Shown piece after piece: positions 11,790-19,580 of a stretch of DNA of 35,436 nt. The notes below the pieces were generated by a model. It did not search any database and was not told the DNA's origin. It saw only the letters and a list, made by a program, of their open reading frames with translations. Position 1 is the first letter of the stretch, and each line of letters starts with the position of its first letter. Position numbers and translations under genes: made by a program. This stretch comes from a virus. Where the stretch lies: positions 1 to 35,436 of IMG/VR virus record IMGVR_UViG_3300023181_000059; one strand, given 5' to 3'.

Positions 11790-12151
11790 TGGCTAAAGAT
11801 TCTAACGAAGACCTAGATGAACTTATTGCAAAACGGATTGAAATTGCAAATACAAACACATCTTCTGGCGATAAGGTAGTTCAGATTGCTTGGTTAGCGA
11901 AAGGGATAGACTTGTGGCATAAATCAGATGGCAAGTTTGGTCATTCCCCTGAAGACGCTATGAAGTACATCATTTCATCAGTTACAAGACTAAATGCCAA
12001 CCTCCTCCATAAACAAGATATAACGAGCCGTTTAGATGAGATGAGAAAATTGCACACTGACGAAATTAAGTCTTTCGGCATTAAAACTTACGACTATTCA
12101 GGCGACCGTATCACTTCATTAGAACAAGAACTAAAACGCACGGAAGGATAA
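11789..12151 (+). CDS. Hypothetical helical protein, 120 residues
   Basis: Ribosome-binding site GGAGGG 8 bases upstream. Predominantly helical: DLDELIAKRIEIANTN, KVVQIAWLAKGIDLWH, then a long region ending in a coiled-coil-like ITSLEQELKRTEG. Unrecognised. Three bases before the next gene. Confidence 0.6.
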   Translation: MAKDSNEDLDELIAKRIEIANTNTSSGDKVVQIAWLAKGIDLWHKSDGKFGHSPEDAMKYIISSVTRLNANLLHKQDITSRLDEMRKLHTDEIKSFGIKTYDYSGDRITSLEQELKRTEG

Positions 12152-12153
12152 CT

Positions 12154-12426
12154 ATGGAACTACGCGAAGAACTTAAATCACTTTTAATTGAACATCGCAA
12201 AATGCAATTGATGAAATTGAATACCGATAACTACAAGCTGGAAGAAGACTTTAACGAAATCATAGCCGATATATTAACCTGCATTCAAGAGGCATTGCCT
12301 GAACCAGTAGACAACGACTTCAGAGATGAAGAATATATTGAAAAAGTTAAAATTACATACCAAGAATTAGGCTACAATAAAGCACTTTACGATGTTGTAA
12401 TGATTTTGGAAGCGAGTAAGCAATGA
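12154..12426 (+). CDS. Hypothetical helical protein, 90 residues
   Basis: Site GGAAGGA before ATG 12154. MELREELKSLLIEHRKMQLM..., then DFNEIIADILTCIQEALPEP and a last helix NKALYDVVMILEASK. Resembles the size and helix pattern of the genes at 4957 and 15910, with which it may share ancestry. Overlaps the following peptide gene (ATGA). Confidence 0.6.
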   Translation: MELREELKSLLIEHRKMQLMKLNTDNYKLEEDFNEIIADILTCIQEALPEPVDNDFRDEEYIEKVKITYQELGYNKALYDVVMILEASKQ

Positions 12427-12509
12427 GTATATATCATTTCGTTCAACACACTTTTTGGTATGACCGTTGGCTTTGGCAGAAATGTCCCAAATGCAAGGAG
12501 TTAAAATGA
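12423..12509 (+). CDS. 28-residue CxxC peptide
   Basis: ATG 12423 to TGA 12509. Aromatic-rich (HFVQHTFWYDRWLWQ) with a C-terminal KCPKCKELK, a single zinc-knuckle half. It overlaps both neighbours by ATGA and contains the ribosome-binding site (AAGGAG) of the next gene. Probably real; may pair with another CxxC protein. Confidence 0.5.
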   Translation: MSIYHFVQHTFWYDRWLWQKCPKCKELK

Positions 12510-12778
12510 AAACAATAAAAGACGTACTAGTAAATTTTGATTTTCAAGCTGTAGGAGCTGACCCTGAATCAACCAACGAGGAAATAATCAAACAGGCTTT
12601 GGCTGACATTGAAGCTATTTGCAGGGAAGTGATTGGAGAAACTAGGGAATACTCAAAACTGGAAATGTGTCCTACTTGTAGTCAACGCCAGTATTCATGC
12701 TCATGTGATGTGGCTGAAGAACTACTAATCAACAAACAACTAGCTCGACTTAAACAACTAATAGGGGAAGATGATTGA
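12506..12778 (+). CDS. Hypothetical protein with double Cys cluster, 90 residues
   Basis: Start chosen at ATG 12506 (AAGGAG at good distance) rather than the in-frame 12467. Begins MKTIKDVLVNFDFQ, continues with an acidic helix, then KLEMCPTCSQRQYSCSCDVAEELL with four cysteines, a compact metal-binding loop, and ends in a helix. Unrecognised. Its last four bases overlap the -35 of the next promoter. Confidence 0.6.
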   Translation: MKTIKDVLVNFDFQAVGADPESTNEEIIKQALADIEAICREVIGETREYSKLEMCPTCSQRQYSCSCDVAEELLINKQLARLKQLIGEDD

Positions 12779-12803
12779 CATACACTTTTGCTTATGCTAG
12801 TAT
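12775..12803 (+). promoter_or_regulatory. Consensus promoter for a leaderless mRNA
   Basis: TTGACA (12775-12780), 17 bases ending TGC, TAGTAT (12798-12803). The only perfect -35 in the window. The ATG of the next gene starts at 12810, seven bases after the -10 box, which is the expected transcription start. Confidence 0.75.
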
Positions 12804-12809
12804 GAAGCT

Positions 12810-12914
12810 ATGAACAAATCAGAAAAAGCATTATTTTACACAGTTACATCGTTTGCCGGCATATTTATCTTTGCACTCGTAGGCACAATCTACCTAGTTA
12901 TCAAACAAGCATAG
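12810..12914 (+). CDS. 34-residue single-span membrane peptide, probably leaderless
   Basis: MNKSEKALFYTVTSFAG then a hydrophobic run IFIFALVGTIYLVI and KQA: short basic N-terminus, one membrane helix (about residues 9-31). No ribosome-binding site, and the start codon coincides with the predicted transcription start. Could be a small toxin-like, exclusion or lysis-modulating peptide; no homolog recognised. Its TAG stop forms the first bases of the next promoter. Confidence 0.6.
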   Translation: MNKSEKALFYTVTSFAGIFIFALVGTIYLVIKQA

Positions 12915-12940
12915 ACATATTAGCAAATTAATGATAAGAT
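12912..12940 (+). promoter_or_regulatory. Promoter before the packaging operon
   Basis: TAGACA (12912-12917), 17 bases, TAAGAT (12935-12940) preceded by TGA. Predicted start near 12947, about 20 bases before ATG 12968, leaving room for the strong GGGGGAA site. It would serve 12968 through terminase and up to 17028. Confidence 0.6.
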
Positions 12941-12967
12941 TCTCTCATAACACGGGGGAATCTTTTT

Positions 12968-13090
12968 ATGTCAGGGTCAATAGATTTAACGATACGGAGC
13001 AGCCAAATACGACAACAGCTACCGACTGAACCACCAGAAGCAGTGATAGCAAAGACCAAGGCAATCTTAACAGAGGATGATAGCGAATAA
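12968..13090 (+). CDS. Hypothetical protein, 40 residues
   Basis: ATG 12968 with GGGGGAA 7-13 bases upstream. MSGSIDLTIRSSQIRQQLPTEPPEAV..., then a short helix AKTKAILTEDDSE. First gene behind the promoter at 12912. Ends TAATG with the next gene. Confidence 0.55.
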   Translation: MSGSIDLTIRSSQIRQQLPTEPPEAVIAKTKAILTEDDSE

Positions 13091-13296
13091 TGGCTAATCT
13101 TATGGTAATACCAGAACACAAGTTAATTAAGATGCTACAAGACTGGATGAATCTTGATGTTAATACTCAGCAGCTTATTTATGCCTATGGATATTATCCC
13201 TCTGCTACCTACAAAGAAGATAGAGATAAAATTATAGAATCATTCAAACCTATTGAAGAAGAAATTAAACGTAGAGCAAAGTTGGTATTAAAATAA
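13090..13296 (+). CDS. Hypothetical protein, 68 residues
   Basis: MANLMVIPEHKLIKMLQDWMNLDVNTQQLIYAYGYYP..., then KIIESFKPIEEEIKRRAKLVLK. Helical with an aromatic YAYGYYPS loop. Ribosome-binding site GAGGA in the upstream gene. One-base overlaps at both ends. Unrecognised. Confidence 0.6.
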   Translation: MANLMVIPEHKLIKMLQDWMNLDVNTQQLIYAYGYYPSATYKEDRDKIIESFKPIEEEIKRRAKLVLK

Positions 13297-13568
13297 TGGC
13301 TAACGCAAAACAAAACCGAGCAAGCAAGAATGCTATACCTCGTTTTATTGTACAAATTGTAGACACTAAGACTATTAGCCGCAACAAGAAGGGTGAGAAG
13401 TCCTACCTTAACGTAAGCGCCGCTAGCGACAACTTAAAAGATTTCCTGAAGCCATACACGGAAAAGGAATCAGCAAGCCACCAAGGGGCTTTAAACGAGT
13501 TTGAGAGCATGGTTATGTTCTTTAAGGATGACATCGTAGAAGCTAATATAGTGGGAGACAAAAAATAA
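13296..13568 (+). CDS. Hypothetical protein, 90 residues
   Basis: Basic N-terminus (ANAKQNRASKNAIPRF), beta-like IVQIVDTKTISRNKKGEKSYLNV, then a helical acidic C-terminal half (ALNEFESMVMFFKDDIVEANIV). No recognised family. Overlaps neighbours by one base. Confidence 0.6.
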   Translation: MANAKQNRASKNAIPRFIVQIVDTKTISRNKKGEKSYLNVSAASDNLKDFLKPYTEKESASHQGALNEFESMVMFFKDDIVEANIVGDKK

Positions 13569-13849
13569 TGTTTGGACAAGACGTAGTCGAACGGTTAATG
13601 CAAGAGAGAGCCTTTTTCAGCGACTTGCAAATGAAAAACTTTTTACGAAAGAATAACATACCTTTTAGTGATGATAACCCTGAGAAAACAGTAAAATCAT
13701 TACGCGAAAAAGGTTATAGAGTTATAGATGAAAATAAAACAGATGCTTTTGGTAATGTAGAACATACATTGTTATTTGTTAAAGTACTTGACCAAACTTC
13801 ATACAAGTTAAATGCACCAACTTGGAAAATGGAAGACGTAGATGAGTAA
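13568..13849 (+). CDS. Possible winged-helix protein, 93 residues
   Basis: FFSDLQMKNFLRKNNIPFSDDNPEKTVKSLREKGYRVIDE followed by a beta hairpin (AFGNVEHTLLFVKVL) has the helix-helix-LRxxGYxV-wing plan seen in the HTH protein at 8399. It may therefore be a DNA-binding regulator located just before the packaging genes. The match is by pattern only. Overlaps the next gene by 8 bases. Confidence 0.55.
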   Translation: MFGQDVVERLMQERAFFSDLQMKNFLRKNNIPFSDDNPEKTVKSLREKGYRVIDENKTDAFGNVEHTLLFVKVLDQTSYKLNAPTWKMEDVDE

Positions 13850-14069
13850 AGACCAATACACAATACGCGATGACCCTACTATGAAGCCTAAGACGGTAGA
13901 TATATTAGTTAAACTGATTGGTCGTCACTACGCACAGAGTTACCCGAATGAAAAAGTCCCCAGTGGTTCAACCAAAGAGTACGTTGATTATTTCGTTAAC
14001 ACTCAAAAAGCCTTAGAGGGTAGAGTTGAATCAGTGGAATATTGGTACAACGTAAAGGCAGACAAATAA
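13842..14069 (+). CDS. Hypothetical protein, 75 residues
   Basis: MSKDQYTIRDDPTMKPKTVDILVKLIGRHYAQSYPNEKVPSG..., then YVDYFVNTQKALEGRVESVEYWYNV. Mostly helical with Tyr-rich patches. ATG lies within the end of the previous gene; its stop overlaps the terminase small-subunit ATG by one base. Unrecognised. Confidence 0.6.
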   Translation: MSKDQYTIRDDPTMKPKTVDILVKLIGRHYAQSYPNEKVPSGSTKEYVDYFVNTQKALEGRVESVEYWYNVKADK

Positions 14070-14467
14070 TGCCAGCTGGACGACCAACAAAACTAACACC
14101 AGAACTTATTGAAGATGGTTGGAAGTACTTAAACGAGCTTGATGTAAGTGTCTATACACTCCTACCAACAGTAGAAGGTTTAGCTATTAAACTAGGTATT
14201 TCTAGGGAAACAGTATACCAATGGGAAAAGGATAACGAAGAATTTTCTGACATCGTTAAGAAACTTAAGGTAGACCAAGGTGAAAAACTTATTCAAAATG
14301 CTTTGAATAACAAATACAACGCTTCAATTGCTAAGCTCATTCTTAGTGGTAAACACGGGTATGTAGAGAAGACAGAAGTTGATAATAACATTAGTGGGGG
14401 AGTATCAATCAGTGCTGAACAAGCCGAACAACTTATTAGAGCAAGAACAGAACGCAGCAATTCTTAA
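14069..14467 (+). CDS. terS: Terminase small subunit / DNA-packaging protein
   Basis: 132 residues from ATG 14069. MPAGRPTKLTPELIEDGWKYL, LPTVEGLAIKLGISRETVYQWEK and the following helix (EFSDIVKKLKVDQGEKLIQNAL) match the phage DNA-packaging/small-terminase type with an N-terminal helix-turn-helix (P22 gp3-like packaging family). It recognises the packaging site on concatemeric DNA and hands it to the large subunit. The C-terminal part ISAEQAEQLIRART is a helix that may contact the large subunit. Its 3' end overlaps the large-subunit gene by 56 bases, as often seen. Confidence 0.8.
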   Translation: MPAGRPTKLTPELIEDGWKYLNELDVSVYTLLPTVEGLAIKLGISRETVYQWEKDNEEFSDIVKKLKVDQGEKLIQNALNNKYNASIAKLILSGKHGYVEKTEVDNNISGGVSISAEQAEQLIRARTERSNS

Positions 14468-15899
14468 GGAGATAGCCGTAAATGGCTCATTCGCTGAATA
14501 CTGTATTGCCATTGACCCTAACTACTCATTGCAGTGGTTTCATAAGGTTATCGCACGAAAGCTAGAAGAAGGTTACAAAAGACTATTAGCCGGTGAGAAC
14601 GTACGTTATATGTTTTTTATGCCACCACGACACGGTAAGAGTGATGAGGTAACGCAGAAGTTCCCATCGTGGGTACTAGGTAAAGACCCAGAAATGCAGT
14701 TCATTACCAGTTCTTACTCAGACGAGTTAGCTACAGACTTTGGACAGAACACTCGTTCCATTATGAACAGCCCAGAGTACCAAGCTATGTTCGATACTAA
14801 GCTCAACGCTGATGCTAAGGCTAAAGGTAAGTGGATGACAGGTAAGAAGGGTGGCTATACTGCCGTCGGTGTGGGTGGTGCGTTGACAGGACGTGGCTAT
14901 AAGATTGGTATTATTGATGACCCATTTAAGAACCGTGAAGAAGCAGATAGCGTTGTGGTACGTCAATCACGGCACAAATGGTATCAGTCTACCTTTTATA
15001 CCCGCCAAGAAGGCAACTCAATGATTCTCTTTATCCTTACAAGGTGGCACGAAGATGATCTTGCTGGTAGGGTACTTGCAGATGCAGAAGAAGCAAAAAA
15101 AAGCGGTGAGCCATATGACAACTGGGAGATTATTCAGTTCAAAGCCATTGCTACAGAGGATGATGACTACCGCAAAGAAGGCGAAGCTCTCTGGCCTGAT
15201 AAGTTTCCACTAGAGAAGCTTAAGACTATGAAATCAGCAATGGGTACGTATGAGTTTAGTGCCTTATATCAGCAGACACCAATTGATGAGGAGAACCGTA
15301 AGTTTAAACAAGCCTGGTTCACCTATAGGACTATGGAGCAAGTACGTACCCTTGAGACCTACAACGTAATGACTATTGACCCAAGGGGTAAAGATGACAT
15401 CAAGCAGGGCAAAGACTTTGTAGGTACCACTATTAACTTCATAGATAGTCAGAACCACTGGAACATTATTAGCCAACGGACAAAACTTAGTGCTACAGGT
15501 ATGATTGATATGATGTTTACTAACTGGCAGCGATACAGCCTACATAAGATATGCATAGAAGATAACCAATTCACACAAGGGTTACTCAAGTCTATTAACG
15601 ATGAGATGCATATTCGCGGCGTGTTTATGTACATAGAACTTGTTAAGACAGGCGGAACGCAGAAAGAACTACGTATAGAAGCCCTCGTGCCTCGTTACGA
15701 GCGTGGGGCTATTCATCACATCCTTATTGGGGGGCAGAACCAGTGTGAAGACTTAGAAGAGGAGCTAAAGCTGTTCCCTAAGGCTACTAACGATGACGCA
15801 AGTGATTCACTGGCATATCAGACACAAGCGAGTAGGCGACCTGAGATAGACGGTGATGTTCAAGCTGATACTGGCGACATAGATAGTTTATTTTATTAA
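14412..15899 (+). CDS. terL: Terminase large subunit
   Basis: 495 residues from GTG 14412, chosen because GGGGGAG (14396-14402) is 9 bases upstream; TTG 14379 would add 11 residues. N-terminal ATPase: Walker A PPRHGKS (residues about 71-77), Walker B IGIIDDP (165-171), and coupling motif LTRWHEDD (about 209-216). C-terminal RNase H-like nuclease: first acidic residue in MTIDPRG (about 320), IEDN (about 383) and DDASDSL (about 461-467). The enzyme cuts concatemeric DNA and pumps it into the prohead. Complete and intact. Spacing to the following gene is 10 bases with a GGGGG site. Confidence 0.92.
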   Translation: MLNKPNNLLEQEQNAAILKEIAVNGSFAEYCIAIDPNYSLQWFHKVIARKLEEGYKRLLAGENVRYMFFMPPRHGKSDEVTQKFPSWVLGKDPEMQFITSSYSDELATDFGQNTRSIMNSPEYQAMFDTKLNADAKAKGKWMTGKKGGYTAVGVGGALTGRGYKIGIIDDPFKNREEADSVVVRQSRHKWYQSTFYTRQEGNSMILFILTRWHEDDLAGRVLADAEEAKKSGEPYDNWEIIQFKAIATEDDDYRKEGEALWPDKFPLEKLKTMKSAMGTYEFSALYQQTPIDEENRKFKQAWFTYRTMEQVRTLETYNVMTIDPRGKDDIKQGKDFVGTTINFIDSQNHWNIISQRTKLSATGMIDMMFTNWQRYSLHKICIEDNQFTQGLLKSINDEMHIRGVFMYIELVKTGGTQKELRIEALVPRYERGAIHHILIGGQNQCEDLEEELKLFPKATNDDASDSLAYQTQASRRPEIDGDVQADTGDIDSLFY

Positions 15900-15909
15900 A
15901 GGGGGATAT

Positions 15910-16158
15910 ATGAGCGAACTAAGAAAAGAATTAGAAGAGAAATATAAAGCAGCTGTGTTCGATGAATGGGAGTTTAAAGACTTTATAGATAACGCCCTGA
16001 GTAGTTATGTGAACAGTACGATTGACACAGTGTTAAATGCATTGCCAAAAGAGTTACATAATCAAGGCTTAGAACAACCCGTAGAAGATTTATTTTACAA
16101 AGGCTACAATGTAGCAATTTTAAGAGTTACAAAAATTCTAGAAGAAGCTAAGTCATGA
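15910..16158 (+). CDS. Hypothetical helical protein, 82 residues
   Basis: GGGGGA precedes ATG 15910. MSELRKELEEKYKAAVFDEWEF..., then DTVLNALPKELHNQGLEQP and AILRVTKILEEAKS. Acidic, all-helical; similar in plan to 4957 and 12154. Overlaps the next gene by four bases. Unrecognised. Confidence 0.6.
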   Translation: MSELRKELEEKYKAAVFDEWEFKDFIDNALSSYVNSTIDTVLNALPKELHNQGLEQPVEDLFYKGYNVAILRVTKILEEAKS

Positions 16159-16379
16159 TTCAATTTGGAGAAGAAAACACCAAGCGCAAGTACGAGAACG
16201 GCAAGGAAGTATTGTCACATACCTTTACGATGGTAAAAGAACCAGTAACAGATGACGCCAATGAGCTAAGTCAGATACTACAGTTCCTACGTGAGCACAA
16301 AGACAGCAAGCACATCCTGATTAAACGGGTGTATTCAGACAAGGGTAATCGTTATTTAGAGAAGGAGTGGAGAGCGTAA
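16155..16379 (+). CDS. Hypothetical protein, 74 residues
   Basis: ATG 16155 (ATGA overlap). MIQFGEENTKRKYENGKEVLSHTFTMVKEP, then an acidic helix DDANELSQILQFLREH and a basic strand region HILIKRVYSDKGNRYL. Beta-alpha-beta plan. Ribosome-binding site weak (GAAGAAG). Unrecognised. Confidence 0.55.
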   Translation: MIQFGEENTKRKYENGKEVLSHTFTMVKEPVTDDANELSQILQFLREHKDSKHILIKRVYSDKGNRYLEKEWRA

Positions 16380-16672
16380 TGGATAACAAACAAATACTAG
16401 AAAAAGCTTTTGATAAAATACTTCAATCAAACAATATTCCATACGGGTACACCATGGGTGAGTTGTTGGAAGATATACCTACATTACAACGGTTTGCCAA
16501 AGTATTATGGGGTGAATGGCGTAACGATATAAACTGTAAGGTGTGCGAGTTCCAGCATGAACTCTATAACGAAGACCAATACAAGCCAGAACTTGACGAC
16601 CCTTGGAAGTTTCATCTCACACAAATGGTAATAGCGGATGACCCAATCAAATACCTAGGAGAAAACATCTAA
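16379..16672 (+). CDS. Hypothetical protein, 97 residues
   Basis: Start at ATG 16379 with AAGGAG upstream, preferred over 16367. Helical with a central aromatic VLWGEWRND and a CKVCEFQHE motif (one CxxC plus His), possibly zinc-binding. Acidic C-terminus. One-base overlaps on both sides. Confidence 0.6.
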   Translation: MDNKQILEKAFDKILQSNNIPYGYTMGELLEDIPTLQRFAKVLWGEWRNDINCKVCEFQHELYNEDQYKPELDDPWKFHLTQMVIADDPIKYLGENI

Positions 16673-17028
16673 TGGACACTCGTGGGATATACTGGTGGGC
16701 AGCCATGAACAAGTTTAGAGTAACTATCAACCGCAACCGAGTAGTCTACAAGCTTGGCTACTACGACACTATGGAAGAAGCCTTGAAAGTCAAGCAAGAC
16801 TTCCTAGAGCAATACGAGCTGGATAAAGACAGTAGCGACACCGTGCCTATGTACTCTAAAGAATGGTTTAAACGTGAGCGTCAGAAGCAAGTCGAAAGCT
16901 TTAGCTCTACCTACGGGAGTGGCCATAAGGACAAACCAAAGCAGGTCACTATCATAGATAGGTGGTGGCAAAGTCCCAGTGTTGAATCACTCTTAATTAA
17001 GCAGCAGATACAAAATGACCACGAATAG
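16672..17028 (+). CDS. AP2-like DNA-binding domain protein, 118 residues
   Basis: Residues about 5-50 (GIYWWAAMNKFRVTINRNRVVYKLGYYDTMEEALKV shortened here to its key features) follow the AP2 plan: GxYW, three strands with alternating basic residues, LGYYDTMEEA, then a helix. The remaining half is basic and polar, with no nuclease motif visible. It may be a stand-alone DNA-binding factor or the remnant of an AP2-containing homing endonuclease like the one at 713. Last gene before the late promoter at 17030. Confidence 0.6.
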   Translation: MDTRGIYWWAAMNKFRVTINRNRVVYKLGYYDTMEEALKVKQDFLEQYELDKDSSDTVPMYSKEWFKRERQKQVESFSSTYGSGHKDKPKQVTIIDRWWQSPSVESLLIKQQIQNDHE

Positions 17029-17029
17029 T

Positions 17030-17058
17030 TTGAATAACTAATCTTAAGCACTTACAAT
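17030..17058 (+). promoter_or_regulatory. Late promoter copy 1 (before portal/capsid genes)
   Basis: TTGAAT-AACTAATCTTA block with TACAAT at 17053-17058. The ATAACTA element (17034-17040) starts exactly 19 bases before the -10, as in the copies at 25488, 30830 and 33531, and ACACATC follows the -10 as at 25488. Predicted start near 17065; GTG 17111 follows. Confidence 0.6.
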
Positions 17059-17110
17059 ATACACATCAAGGCTAGTGAGATGTACCACGGCTACTAATAG
17101 GAATTACTTA

Positions 17111-19174
17111 GTGGCCACACCTTATCTAACCAAAGAAAACTTTTCGGAAAAATGGGAAGATGCCAAGACATACATGGCACCCCTCTTCGAGCCTCTCTCG
17201 GAATATGAACGTATTGCCCGTAACCGTCCACACCCTGGTATTAATGCTGCCTACCCAAAGAACACTGACGGTACTTTAGCTGCTATTATTCAAGAACAAC
17301 CAAAGCGGACGATTCAACAAATCCCTACCGGGAAAGTTATGGCTAACGGGGACCAAGTAAAGTCAATCGTTTGTAACTTTGTCTTAACCCAGCGGATTAT
17401 CCCGAACGCTATTTCTCAAGCCGATGTTCTTCAAAAGTCGTGGGGTATTATGAGTAAGTCCCTGACCTTCGGTGGCTACGGCTCAATGACCTTCTTTGGC
17501 AAGCACAACGACTATACCGGTGCAGACTTTAAACTGTTCTATATCAAGGACGCCTTCTTTGAACGAGGCAAGCTGACCTTCGCCGACTGTAACATCTTCT
17601 TCGTGCGTTCATGGTATCAAGTATCAGACATTGACGCCCTTATTGATAAGCACAAAGAGAACGAGCACAGCAAGTGGAACGTCAAGAAGCTTGAAGAACT
17701 GAAAGACCAGATTAAGAAGAAAGAGCAAGAAGCTCAAAGCTCTGGTGAGAAGGAACGAAACAAAGCTGTTGAAGCAATTGAAATTATTACTGGCTTCCAA
17801 ATGGGTATTAAAGCGAAGTTCTTCGTATTCGCTCCTGACCTTGGGAATGATGAGAACGGTATCGTTGGTGAGTTTGACAACGAAGACCCTCGTGGTGTTA
17901 TGCCTATTCAATGGCTCTACGCCAATATCGACTTCGAGAACCCACTTGGCCGCGGTATCGTGGAACTATCTGGTGGTACACAAAACGTCATCGACTCAAT
18001 GCTCCAATCTTACCAATACATGCGCGCCCTTCAGCTTGCTCCTCCGATGGTGAAGCGCGGTAACTGGAACAAGACCCAGGCGAAGCTCCAGCCGAATGCT
18101 CTTATCGACCTCGGTGCTGATGCTAATAACTCTCTTGATACTCTTAAGCTGGACACGACCGCTCTTAATAACTTCACTACTGACTATGGTCTCTTTAAGT
18201 CGCAAATCATCGCCCTTAACAATAACGGTGACACGTCTATTAGTGCTGAAGTAGGTAACCCTGGCTTCTCTAAGACCAGTGCCGGTGTTGAATCTCAGAA
18301 CCTCAAGCTTGGTGTCTCTGATAACTACATGCGTAAACAGTTCGAAGCCTGGTTTGGTGATGTCTGTGAATCGATGTTGAATATCGAGTTTGCCAATAAA
18401 AAGGGGAAAGAAGAACTTCAACTGGACAAAGATACTGCCGATAAGCTCCGTGAACTGAAAGCGAAAGTCACTGAAGATGATAAGTTTGTTATTAACTACG
18501 ACGAATACACCGACAGCCTGAAGTTCACCGTTGACGCTTCAACCTCTGATAAAGCTACTAGCCAAGCTCAACTTGAGTCACTCGATTCATTACTTGCCCG
18601 TATCGAAAACTCGCCTCTCTTTACCGCTCTTCTTGACCAGTACCCAGAAAAAGGCGTGGAACTATATAACCGCTTTACCTCATTAACAGGTGTTGAAGAC
18701 CAAGAGAAGCTGGCGATTGACCTTGAACAATTCAAAGCAGACCGCGAAGAAGCTGAGGCGATGGCTCAACAACAAGCTGCTGCCGCACAACAGGCGCAAG
18801 CCCAACTTCCCGCTGAACTACCAATTGACCCAAGCATGATACCAGAAGGCGAAGTGCTGCCGATGGAACAAGGGATGGAGCAATTGCCACCTGAGCTGTT
18901 AGAAGCACCACAGGAAGGCTTAGAACCAGCCGTAGAGCCAATGATGGAACAACCCATGGACGAGTTTGCTAACCTGCCTGACCCATTAGAAGACGGTGTG
19001 ATTGATGACCAAGACTTACAAGGTTTGTCACCGGAAGAGGAAGAGGCGGTCTATGACATGCAAGAACGCAACATTGATAACGAGATTATCGCTCAAGCCA
19101 TCATCATGATGCGTGAAGGTGTTTCATTAGAAGAAGTCGCCCAGATTGTAGCGCAATCAGAGAGGAATGAATAA
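17111..19174 (+). CDS. Portal protein
   Basis: 687 residues. GTG 17111 (MATPYLTKEN) is preferred, with AGGAA upstream; the more upstream GTG 17075 has no site. Size, position between terminase and scaffold/capsid, and composition fit a podovirus portal, the dodecameric ring through which DNA enters and leaves. Visible elements: RNRPHPGINAAYPKNTDG near residues 40-57; aromatic WGIMSKSLTFGGYGSMTFFGKHN; a charged helical stretch (LEELKDQIKKKEQEAQSS); a GRGIVELSGGTQNVIDSMLQSYQYM segment; and a Gln/Ala-rich then Pro/Glu/Met-rich C-terminus typical of the barrel/crown region. Exact family not assigned. Overlaps the next gene by one base. Confidence 0.75.
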   Translation: MATPYLTKENFSEKWEDAKTYMAPLFEPLSEYERIARNRPHPGINAAYPKNTDGTLAAIIQEQPKRTIQQIPTGKVMANGDQVKSIVCNFVLTQRIIPNAISQADVLQKSWGIMSKSLTFGGYGSMTFFGKHNDYTGADFKLFYIKDAFFERGKLTFADCNIFFVRSWYQVSDIDALIDKHKENEHSKWNVKKLEELKDQIKKKEQEAQSSGEKERNKAVEAIEIITGFQMGIKAKFFVFAPDLGNDENGIVGEFDNEDPRGVMPIQWLYANIDFENPLGRGIVELSGGTQNVIDSMLQSYQYMRALQLAPPMVKRGNWNKTQAKLQPNALIDLGADANNSLDTLKLDTTALNNFTTDYGLFKSQIIALNNNGDTSISAEVGNPGFSKTSAGVESQNLKLGVSDNYMRKQFEAWFGDVCESMLNIEFANKKGKEELQLDKDTADKLRELKAKVTEDDKFVINYDEYTDSLKFTVDASTSDKATSQAQLESLDSLLARIENSPLFTALLDQYPEKGVELYNRFTSLTGVEDQEKLAIDLEQFKADREEAEAMAQQQAAAAQQAQAQLPAELPIDPSMIPEGEVLPMEQGMEQLPPELLEAPQEGLEPAVEPMMEQPMDEFANLPDPLEDGVIDDQDLQGLSPEEEEAVYDMQERNIDNEIIAQAIIMMREGVSLEEVAQIVAQSERNE

Positions 19175-19479
19175 TGGAAGACATTTTACCAAACGACGGT
19201 CAAAGCTTTAACCCTACTAACCTACCAGACGATAGGCAGGAAGAAGAACTGGCTGAACACACCAAGGCAGCTCAAAGCTACCCGATTATTGATGAGCTGA
19301 TTGAAGCAACTGAACAAAAGCTCTCGGAAACTGATTCACTGAGCAAACTCGGTATTGATAGCTCTATGCCCGCCATGCAAGTACAGATTATCAGTGAAGG
19401 CAATAAGAAGTATCAAGCGTTACTGACGAGTCACTTGGAATGGTTAAGGGGGCTTAAAGATACCTACGAGTCGAGGTAA
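19174..19479 (+). CDS. Small head-associated protein, 101 residues
   Basis: Starts on the portal stop (TAATG). Acidic, disordered N-terminus (LPNDGQSFNPTNLPDDRQEEEL), then helices IIDELIEATEQKLSE and KKYQALLTSHLEWLRGLKDTYE. Unrecognised, but genes of this size between portal and scaffold are commonly virion or assembly cofactors. A 12-bp hairpin follows its stop by five bases. Confidence 0.6.
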   Translation: MEDILPNDGQSFNPTNLPDDRQEEELAEHTKAAQSYPIIDELIEATEQKLSETDSLSKLGIDSSMPAMQVQIISEGNKKYQALLTSHLEWLRGLKDTYESR

Positions 19480-19484
19480 GTTGT

Positions 19485-19516
19485 GTTCTGGTGAGTACCC
19501 CACTACTCGCCGGAAC
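19485..19516 (+). other. 12-bp RNA hairpin between portal and scaffold genes
   Basis: GTTCTGGTGAGT (19485-19496) pairs along its whole length with ACTCGCCGGAAC (19505-19516), with two G-U pairs, 8-base loop. No T run, so not a classical terminator. The G-U pairs favour function as RNA on the + strand: a processing or stability element, or an attenuator that lets capsid genes be expressed differently from portal. Confidence 0.6.
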
Positions 19517-19580
19517 AGAGCCTATCCAACTCTCGAATCGTTCACGCTACGAACGTAAAACATAATGGAGGACTTGAATC

